Origin: Acidobacteriaceae bacterium | Lineage (GTDB): Bacteria; Acidobacteriota; Terriglobia; Terriglobales; SbA1 | Assembly (NCBI GenBank): GCA_019237515.1 | Contig: JAFAGX010000517.1 | Coordinates: forward strand, 1-7,499 | DNA length: 7,499 bases | Reading direction: 5' to 3' | Shown here: positions 1 through 4,658 of the stretch, one piece after another | Numbering within the stretch: the first letter of the stretch is position 1 | How the letters are laid out: each line of letters opens with the position of its first letter | Position numbers and translations under genes: made by a program | The notes under the pieces: generated by a model | The model's database searches: none | What the model was told of the DNA's origin: nothing | Seen by the model: only the letters and a program-made list of their open reading frames with translations

Positions 1-3
1 GGC

Positions 4-168
4 GCCCAGTGGCTAGTTACGAGAGAAAAGCCGCCAGCCGCAGATTTCGCTGATGAACGCAGAATAAACATCTTCGGGGGCGGGAAAAGAACTCTTGATC
101 GCAATAGAGAGCATAAGACAAGTTGTGCGGCACTCCCAAGAAAAGCGTCAACCACAGAGGACACAGGG
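4..168. repeat. Dispersed intergenic repeat, copy 1
   Basis: This is the first of two copies of a non-coding repeat. Bases 4-45 are identical to 253-294, 55-79 to 295-319, and 141-168 to 378-405; the parts between have drifted. Copy 1 carries nine bases (46-54) missing from copy 2. They are bounded by a GAT triplet on each side, so the difference looks like slippage between short direct repeats. The right end has the core 'accacagaggacacagg', which resembles repeats scattered between genes in Acidobacteriota and other soil bacteria (from memory, not searched). The repeat touches the window edge, so its left limit is uncertain. No transposase or terminal inverted repeat is visible. Confidence 0.85.
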
Positions 169-252
169 TAGATCGGCTCGCAAGACGGCTAAAGCTTAAT
201 CGCAAGAGCGCAAAACATGCCGTAAAGGCACTCTAAAACACGAGCTGCAGGT

Positions 253-405
253 GCCCAGTGGCTAGTTACGAGAGAAAAGCCGCCAGCCGCAGATGAACGC
301 AGAATAAACATCTTCGGGGCGCGGAAAAAGCTTTTGATCGCAAAGAGGACAAAGAAAAGTTGTGAAGCACGCCCTGGAAAAGCGTCAACCACAGAGGACA
401 CAGGG
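253..405. repeat. Dispersed intergenic repeat, copy 2
   Basis: This is the second copy of the repeat, in the same orientation as copy 1 and separated from it by about 85 unrelated bases. It matches in three blocks of 42, 25 and 28 identical bases and differs by small indels and substitutions elsewhere. It ends about 70 bases before the start codon of the beta-lactamase-family gene. Open frames across it on the minus strand give similar cysteine- and arginine-rich peptides in both copies. These are translations of the repeat and not genes. Confidence 0.85.
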
Positions 406-476
406 GTACGGCAAGCGCCCGGTCACGACAGCGAGTCTTCTTTGCCCCGGATAAGGAGGGCGACGATAATCTCCAG

Positions 477-1596
477 ATGGTATTCCATCGCAATTCAGGT
501 ATTGCGCTCTGTGTGGTTCTCCTCAGCGGTGTCGTCTCTGCGACAAACGCTTTCGGCCAAACGGACAGAACGAAATCCCTCGAGGGAGAAGATGCATACA
601 TTCGCTCGGAAGCGGCTACTCACTTTTTTCGGGGAGCGGTTCTGGTTGGAATCGATGGGAAAATCGTCTTCGAGAAAGCGTATGGGTTGGGCGATGAAGA
701 GTGGGGCGCAGATAACACTGCCCACACCAAGTTCAGAATCGCCTCACTCAGCAAGCAGTTCACGGCCGCCTGCCTATTGCTTCTGCAGGAACGCGGTCGG
801 CTGAACGTGCGTGACCCTATCTCGCAATATCTGGCTGGTCTACCGGAAGTGTGGCGGACGATTACTGTCCACCAACTACTCACCCATACATCCGGGATTC
901 CGAACTACACCAGCAGTTCGGAAATCGCGAGAATCAACCGCACCGGCGCGACTCCGCAGCAGATGATTGAACTTGTCGCAAAGAAACCGTTGGACTTCAC
1001 GCCCGGCACGAACTGGAGCTATTCCAACACAGGTTACATCTTGCTGGGTATGATCGTCGAAAAGGTCTCGGGTCAGGCCTATGCGGACTTCCTTAAGACC
1101 AACATTTTTCAACCGTTGGGGATGAGGGATTCGGGGTACGACAAGGCAAACGAGATCCTCAAAGAAAGGGCATCCGGGTATCAAAATTATCGACGGTCAC
1201 ACCGCAAACGCGGACTTCATCGATATGAGTGTTCCATTCTCCGCGGGCGGGATCTTTTCCACGGTCGAGGACATGTACCGCTGGAACGAAGCGCTCACGG
1301 CGGCGGGGAAACTGTTGTCGCCTGACTCACTGAAACAGATGTTCACCGAATATCCTGAGGCAACGCATGAAGGGCAGCACTACGGCTATGGCGTCGTGAT
1401 TTCGCGTCTCAAGTTTGGCAGATTGCAGTATTACCACGGAGGAGGCGTCGAGGGATTTTCCAGCAGCATCCAACAGTACCCAAACGATCGAGTCTGCATC
1501 GTCATATTGTCCAATCTCGATTCCTACAAGCCCTGGGAGCTTGGCGACCACATCGCGGCCGATCTTTTCGGCCGTCTTTCTTCAGGGGTCCGATAG
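477..1596 (+). pseudogene. Serine beta-lactamase-family hydrolase, frameshifted
   Basis: This is a penicillin-binding-protein-like serine hydrolase (beta-lactamase / D-aminopeptidase / esterase family), probably exported to the periplasm; its substrate cannot be told from sequence. Residues 1-28 form a signal peptide with a hydrophobic core and likely cleavage after AFG. The nucleophile motif SLSK is at residues 90-93 and the YSN motif at 182-184. The third motif, HGG, lies at bases 1435-1443 but in a different frame. The first frame is good to about base 1181 (ASGY) and then turns into an arginine-rich tail. From base 1180 the +1 frame reads IKIIDG and then the expected NADFIDMSVPFSAGG, ending at the TAG at 1594-1596. 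One extra base, or loss of 3n+2 bases, near 1176-1190 explains this. Joined, it would be about 372 residues, normal for the family. ATG 477 is the only plausible start. A perfect AAGGAGG at 453-459 is 17 bases away, too far for an ordinary ribosome site. It is either a real recent pseudogene or a sequencing error. Confidence 0.88.
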
Positions 1597-1707
1597 ATTT
1601 CAAACGGCAAATTGGTCTTCTCGAGACTGGCTGCATGTGACATCGCGAACAACCCATTCACTCGCAGCACGTCGTAAAATGCAATTTTTGTCGTTCCGGG
1701 TGAGTCC

Positions 1708-2406
1708 ATGGTTTGGCATCACTTCACGCTCGATCTTGCGATTGCACTGCTGCTGGGAGCAATTATTGGCGCCGAACGGCAGTGGCACCAACGCATCGCC
1801 GGGCTGCGGACCAACTCGCTGGTGGCTGCCGGGTCGGCCATGTTTGTAAGCATCACGTATCTTGTGCCGTTGAATGCCACCTCGCTCCAAATCGCCGCCC
1901 AGGTCGTTTCCGGTATCGGCTTTCTCGGTGCGGGTGTCATTATGCGGGAGGGACTGACGATCCGCGGCCTGAATACCGCGGCCACCCTCTGGTGCTCGGC
2001 GGCGGTCGGCGCACTTTGCGGTCTTGGATTTATCCGTGAGGCTTTGATCGCGGCCGCGGGAGTGGTTGGGGTCAATCTCTGCCTGCGCCCCATCGCACGT
2101 CGCATCGATGCGCGCACCAGCCACGCCTCCGATGCCGAAACGGTGTACGTCTTCCGCTTCACCTGTCGCACGGAGGACGAAGCGAAAGAGCGAGGCCTGC
2201 TCATGCATCTTCTGCACGGCCTGCCGCTCGCCCTCCGCGCGCTTCACAGTGAAGATCTTGAGTCGCCCGGTCGAGTCGAGGTGCGCGCCACCTTAATCAG
2301 TTCCGAGCGTGAGAATGCGATGCTGGAAAAAATCGTGCAGCGGCTCAGCCTCGAACCCGGCATTACCGCTGTAAGCTGGGAAGCGGGGGAACTGCAGGTG
2401 GAATAG
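1708..2406 (+). CDS. MgtC/SapB-family inner-membrane protein
   Basis: This 232-residue protein belongs to the MgtC/SapB family, found in Mg2+-limitation and acid-stress responses and in intracellular survival; its biochemical role is not settled. The N-terminal half is a hydrophobic domain with about four or five membrane helices. It has the family's first motif, GAIIGAERQWHQRIAGLRTN (residues 17-36). It also has the second block, GIGFLGAGVI followed by RGLNTAATLW (69-95). The C-terminal part from about residue 145 is a soluble alpha/beta domain, as in long MgtC members, which carry an ACT-like regulatory domain. ATG 1708 places the first helix at the N-terminus as expected; a GGTGAG stretch about five bases upstream is a weak ribosome site. 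It lies 111 bases after the broken hydrolase, with no sign of a Mg2+ leader or any partner transporter such as MgtB. A housekeeping magnesium or membrane-stress role is an inference. Confidence 0.93.
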   Translation: MVWHHFTLDLAIALLLGAIIGAERQWHQRIAGLRTNSLVAAGSAMFVSITYLVPLNATSLQIAAQVVSGIGFLGAGVIMREGLTIRGLNTAATLWCSAAVGALCGLGFIREALIAAAGVVGVNLCLRPIARRIDARTSHASDAETVYVFRFTCRTEDEAKERGLLMHLLHGLPLALRALHSEDLESPGRVEVRATLISSERENAMLEKIVQRLSLEPGITAVSWEAGELQVE

Positions 2407-2428
2407 AGATCTCGTGTGCGATCGTAGA

Positions 2429-2450
2429 TGCCATCCATCGCCGCATGGCA
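2429..2450 (+). other. Short hairpin after the mgtC-like gene
   Basis: TGCCAT (2429-2434) and ATGGCA (2445-2450) form a perfect 6-bp stem around a 10-base loop, 23 bases after the MgtC-like stop codon. There is no run of T after it, so it is not a standard intrinsic terminator. It may simply be chance. Confidence 0.25.
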
Positions 2451-2539
2451 GGTGGCGTAATGTCCTCCCGGCGGGATCACTGAGTTATAAGAGCCTTGTT
2501 TCGCCAGTTGGCCGGACGGGCAATAAAATTGGTCGCGCC

Positions 2540-2941
2540 ATGAAGGTCACCGGAAAACCTATTCCGACGAGCGTTGGTTTCTTCTTCATTGGTCTCGCCG
2601 TTTTCGCTGCTGTCGCCATCGTGTCTGGCGCAAAGAGCGCCCAATCGCCATTACCGTTTGTCTGCATTTTGGGTGGTCTGTTTGTGGGGATTCCCGCGGC
2701 ACTGGGGATCGGCGTGGCACTTGAGAATCGAGGGAGACGAACACCTCGATTCGTAACATCGCCCCGATTACGCCACCGCGGAAACGATGTTGGGTTTTAT
2801 CGGGAACGTCTATCAAGTTCCGCAGGGAAGTTCTTGAGTCCACTGCGAATCTGCCATTCGAGTGTGAAGAGGGCGAACCGTAGCTCAGCGGAGGTGGCTT
2901 CGAACTGGTCGTTGTCTTCCTCGGCCTGGATGAGCTTCTGA
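2540..2941 (+). CDS. Possible small membrane protein, unrecognised
   Basis: I do not recognise this ORF. From ATG 2540 it would be 133 residues. Residues 1-65 or so look protein-like, with two hydrophobic segments (about residues 11-31, SVGFFFIGLAVFAAVAIVSG, and 41-62) that would form a membrane hairpin. After residue 65 it turns into a serine- and arginine-rich sequence of low quality that overlaps a better minus-strand ORF (2797-3027). The real gene may have ended earlier and lost its stop through a frameshift, or the whole ORF may be accidental. The frame stays open upstream to 2414, but that part does not look coding. No ribosome site precedes ATG 2540. Confidence 0.3.
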   Translation: MKVTGKPIPTSVGFFFIGLAVFAAVAIVSGAKSAQSPLPFVCILGGLFVGIPAALGIGVALENRGRRTPRFVTSPRLRHRGNDVGFYRERLSSSAGKFLSPLRICHSSVKRANRSSAEVASNWSLSSSAWMSF

Positions 2942-3027
2942 GAAAGGTTTCGAATCCGATCCTCGATGCGTCGGGACGGCGTCACGCCGCGTACTCTACT
3001 TCGCCCTAGCGATGAAAATAAATGCAA
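2797..3027 (-). CDS. Small helical protein, unknown function
   Basis: This minus-strand ORF of up to 76 residues looks coding by composition. The core, from RIEDRIRNLSQKLIQAEEDN to about residue 65, is charged, strongly helix-forming and free of proline and cysteine. It resembles small hypothetical proteins of Acidobacteriota with an 'RIRxL...' opening followed by two amphipathic helices; that likeness is from memory. The TTG at 3027 gives the longest form. GTG at 2985 gives a 62-residue protein starting just before the helical part and may be the true start; neither has a strong ribosome site. Its 3' end lies opposite the doubtful plus-strand ORF at 2540-2941, and on amino-acid quality the minus strand is the better reading there. 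No function can be assigned. Confidence 0.45.
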   Translation of the reverse strand: MHLFSSLGRSRVRGVTPSRRIEDRIRNLSQKLIQAEEDNDQFEATSAELRFALFTLEWQIRSGLKNFPAELDRRSR

Positions 3028-3029
3028 CT

Positions 3030-3042
3030 GTTGTGCAACAAC
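3030..3042. other. Tiny hairpin in the leader of the minus-strand ORF
   Basis: GTTGT (3030-3034) and ACAAC (3038-3042) pair around a three-base loop immediately upstream of the TTG start of the minus-strand gene. It is short and may be chance. Confidence 0.2.
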
Positions 3043-3063
3043 ATGGCCCGAAAATGCTGAGGG

Positions 3064-3090
3064 ATTGCCCTTAGGAACGCAAAGGGCAAT
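3064..3090. other. 9-bp perfect hairpin, function unclear
   Basis: ATTGCCCTT (3064-3072) and AAGGGCAAT (3082-3090) are perfect inverted repeats around a 9-base loop. The hairpin sits between the minus-strand small gene and the plus-strand tiny membrane ORF. Neither side has a T-run, so it does not fit an intrinsic terminator. It could be a protein-binding site or an mRNA structure. Confidence 0.4.
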
Positions 3091-3259
3091 GACTGCTTAG
3101 GCGAAATGTACGAACACTGTCCGAGTCTTCCTTTTTCCTTGAACGATCCAATTGACAGGTGAAATTCCTTGGGCAAATTCAGTGGGCCCTTAAGTACATC
3201 TCAGTTGGACAGAGCCATCTGTGTTGGACATGGTTATTGTAGAAGGCTAAGCTCGCCCC

Positions 3260-3415
3260 ATGATTGGAATGCTCTCCATGGTGCTGGTGGTGGTCGCCTT
3301 GTGGGCCGCGAACCAGGTCTTCAAGACTTTGGATATTCCCCGCGAGTAATTTTCCTTGGGTCGTCCCCCGGAAAAACAAAAACGCATTCGCGAGTTGTTC
3401 AGACGCGCTGCCTAG
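3260..3415 (+). pseudogene. Tiny membrane-protein ORF with internal stop
   Basis: ATG 3260 opens a 29-codon ORF, MIGMLSMVLVVVALWAANQV then FKTLDIPRE, ending at TAA 3347-3349. Residues 4-19 form a convincing membrane helix. In the same frame after the stop, 21 further codons (3350-3412) read FSLGRPPEKQKRIRELFRRA plus Ala and end at TAG 3413-3415. A membrane helix followed by a basic helical tail is a common plan for small membrane proteins, so the simplest reading is a 51-codon gene broken by one nonsense change (for example TAT or TAC to TAA). The 29-residue form could also be the whole product. AGAAGG at 3241-3246 lies 13 bases before the ATG, rather far for a ribosome site. I know of no named family; other ORFs over this stretch look poorer. 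Confidence 0.35.
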
Positions 3416-3841
3416 GAACGGAGCGAGGCTGCGTTCAACGCTGTATTAAACGAACCAAAGCATCGAGTTTTGAAACTTGTCGGAAGGACGGATGTCGTGT
3501 CGTTGACCAAGAATCCGAAATTGGACTTAGGACTCCTTATCGCGGTAGATCGATTTGCCACCGGGGCGAATGCCCACAATTTGCGGGGACTCGCGAATTC
3601 TTATGTGCTGGTCTGTGAGACTGGGGACTCGAGCGGAGCCGAAGAGTGCCGGATACGCCTGCTGCGTGAGCTTGCCCGGCTTGCGGGCGCGCGAGAACTG
3701 GCGAGTCATCGATTGAGCTTCGCGCCAGAACTGCATCGTTGGTGAAAATTGGGACTGCACTCCAGGATATTCCATTGCGTCCTGTGACCTGGAAGAGGTA
3801 AGGCGAATCGCTTACCACGTCGGTACTCTGGCCCTGCGGCT
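3416..3841. other. Gene-poor stretch, nothing convincing
   Basis: No gene can be supported here. Open frames exist on both strands (for example 3470-3745 plus from a TTG, and 3527-3775 minus), but they overlap each other, lack ribosome sites and have no recognisable motifs. The plus frame has a helix-like end (RIRLLRELARLAGARELASH), the only hint of coding character. A 6-bp stem, GGTAAG (3797-3802) with CTTACC (3811-3816), lies near the right end. The stretch could be decayed gene remnants. Confidence 0.5.
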
Positions 3842-3895
3842 TTCGTCACACTAGTCTCTGAGGGTGACGAACCAAACACGATTCGTGTTCTGGTT
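3842..3895. other. Two adjoining hairpins upstream of a small gene
   Basis: TTCGTCAC (3842-3849) pairs perfectly with GTGACGAA (3864-3871) around 14 bases. The adjoining stem AACCAAACACG (3870-3880) pairs with CGTGTT-C-TGGTT (3884-3895), giving 11 base pairs with one bulged C and a three-base loop. The two structures share bases 3870-3871, so they may be alternative folds. There is no T-run, so a simple terminator is unlikely. The second stem ends 35 bases before the ATG at 3931, so a 5' leader role is possible. Confidence 0.5.
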
Positions 3896-3928
3896 TGCAG
3901 TTGACGTCGCAGAGGAATGGTTTGCAGT
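3891..3928 (+). repeat. 11-base direct repeat TGGTTTGCAGT
   Basis: TGGTTTGCAGT occurs at 3891-3901 and again at 3918-3928, 27 bases apart start to start. The first copy overlaps the descending arm of the second hairpin and the other ends three bases before ATG 3931. It may be a small duplication or a pair of binding sites. Confidence 0.45.
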
Positions 3929-3930
3929 CC

Positions 3931-4332
3931 ATGTCTCAAAAGAATTCAAGAGCAACGGGGCAGATCGCCATTTCAATCGCCGCCCTATTCGTCTTCGTGA
4001 TGGCCGGCGTTGCATTCCGCGGGAGTCCAGCGCTCGGTAGAGTAGAAAGCTTGTTCGCGCCGAGGCCACATCTGGTGGTACTCAACATCATCGGCGCCGC
4101 ATTCGATCAGTTGGATTTCGACCGGACGTTTGTCAGCGCGCCCGAATGCCACGGGCTCACATTGTCCCGCGGCTCGGAGCCGCAGGATGGAGCAACCTAC
4201 ATCGCGGGAATGGTGCTGCTCGACGGTTGGAGATGGTCGGTCGGTGGACACACATTCGAGGCATCGCCAGCGGACGCTGCCCGGACTGCGTGCTCCGTTG
4301 CCAACCATGCGGGCGGGCAGCCGGCACGCTAG
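3931..4332 (+). CDS. Small secreted or membrane-anchored protein, unknown function
   Basis: This 133-residue protein matches no family I recognise. It starts with a short polar, basic stretch (MSQKNSRATG), followed by a hydrophobic segment at about residues 11-30 (IAISIAALFVFVMAGVAF) that could be a signal peptide or an N-terminal anchor. The remaining 100 or so residues would be outside the cytoplasm. They include a central part with LVVLNIIGAAFDQLDFDRTF and two cysteines (in APECHG and RTACSV) that could form a disulfide; the chain ends at TAG 4330-4332. ATG 3931 was chosen over the TTG at 3895 because it gives a normal signal-peptide N-terminus and leaves the hairpins upstream. AGAGGAA at 3911-3917 is 13 bases away, a weak ribosome site. 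The next gene, selB, is 326 bases downstream and probably separately transcribed. Coding status is likely, function unknown. Confidence 0.55.
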   Translation: MSQKNSRATGQIAISIAALFVFVMAGVAFRGSPALGRVESLFAPRPHLVVLNIIGAAFDQLDFDRTFVSAPECHGLTLSRGSEPQDGATYIAGMVLLDGWRWSVGGHTFEASPADAARTACSVANHAGGQPAR

Positions 4333-4618
4333 GGGCCGCCGATAGGATCTGACTTTCGGCCGGGTGGGCGATCTCGCGCACGCATCGCTGACGGCAGGAA
4401 CGATTGAGATCGCGGATTCCGCGCGAAGCGGGGAGCGGGGTAGCGAGTCTTCTGCTGGAACGAAGCTTTTCGTCGCCGGCGGCAGCGATCTCGACCGGGC
4501 TGCGGGCTTTCTCCTGAGAATTCACACAACGCATCTGCCTTTGTCTGGGAATCTCAAAATTCCTCGGCTCGCCTTAGCCTCGCTTCAGTCCATAGTGGCG
4601 GAGAGGTCGTCGGTAGAT
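4333..4618. other. Intergenic gap before selB
   Basis: No coding region, tRNA or repeat can be supported in these bases. Minus-strand frames here (such as 4157-4534) are arginine-rich and look like shadows of the neighbouring gene. I looked for a selC-like tRNA because selB follows, but found no T-loop or CCA end. The selB promoter lies just to the right. Confidence 0.55.
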
Positions 4619-4648
4619 CTGACGATTGGCAGGCGCTTTCCCTATACT
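4619..4648 (+). promoter_or_regulatory. Probable sigma-70 promoter of selB
   Basis: CTGACG (4619-4624, four of six matches to TTGACA) is followed after 18 bases by TATACT (4643-4648, five of six matches to TATAAT). Transcription would be expected to begin at about 4654-4657, only two to five bases before ATG 4659. No Shine-Dalgarno sequence lies between, so selB may be made from a leaderless or nearly leaderless mRNA. Confidence 0.5.
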
Positions 4649-4658
4649 GATCGCTCGC

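Noticed and set aside
17..601. Cys/Arg-rich minus-strand ORFs with similar peptides (containing LCPLWLTLF)
   Set aside because: They are translations of the two repeat copies; the similarity comes from the DNA repeat and not from protein conservation. They have no motifs or ribosome sites.
1600..2247. Long minus-strand ORF of 215 codons opposite the MgtC-like gene
   Set aside because: The plus frame carries the clear MgtC motifs; the minus frame is an arginine- and glycine-rich antisense shadow of a GC-rich gene.
3152..3180. TTGACA at 3152-3157 as a promoter -35 box
   Set aside because: At 16-18 bases spacing the only candidates (such as AAATTC) match the -10 consensus poorly, so no promoter is claimed.
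3169..3618. 149-codon plus ORF in the gene-poor stretch
   Set aside because: Rich in Cys, Arg and Gly with no motif, and overlaps the better tiny membrane ORF in another frame; it looks like chance open frame.
4157..4534. 125-codon minus ORF and the overlapping 66-codon one before selB
   Set aside because: Arg/Ser/Pro-rich, opposite a better plus-strand ORF, with no recognisable domain or ribosome site.
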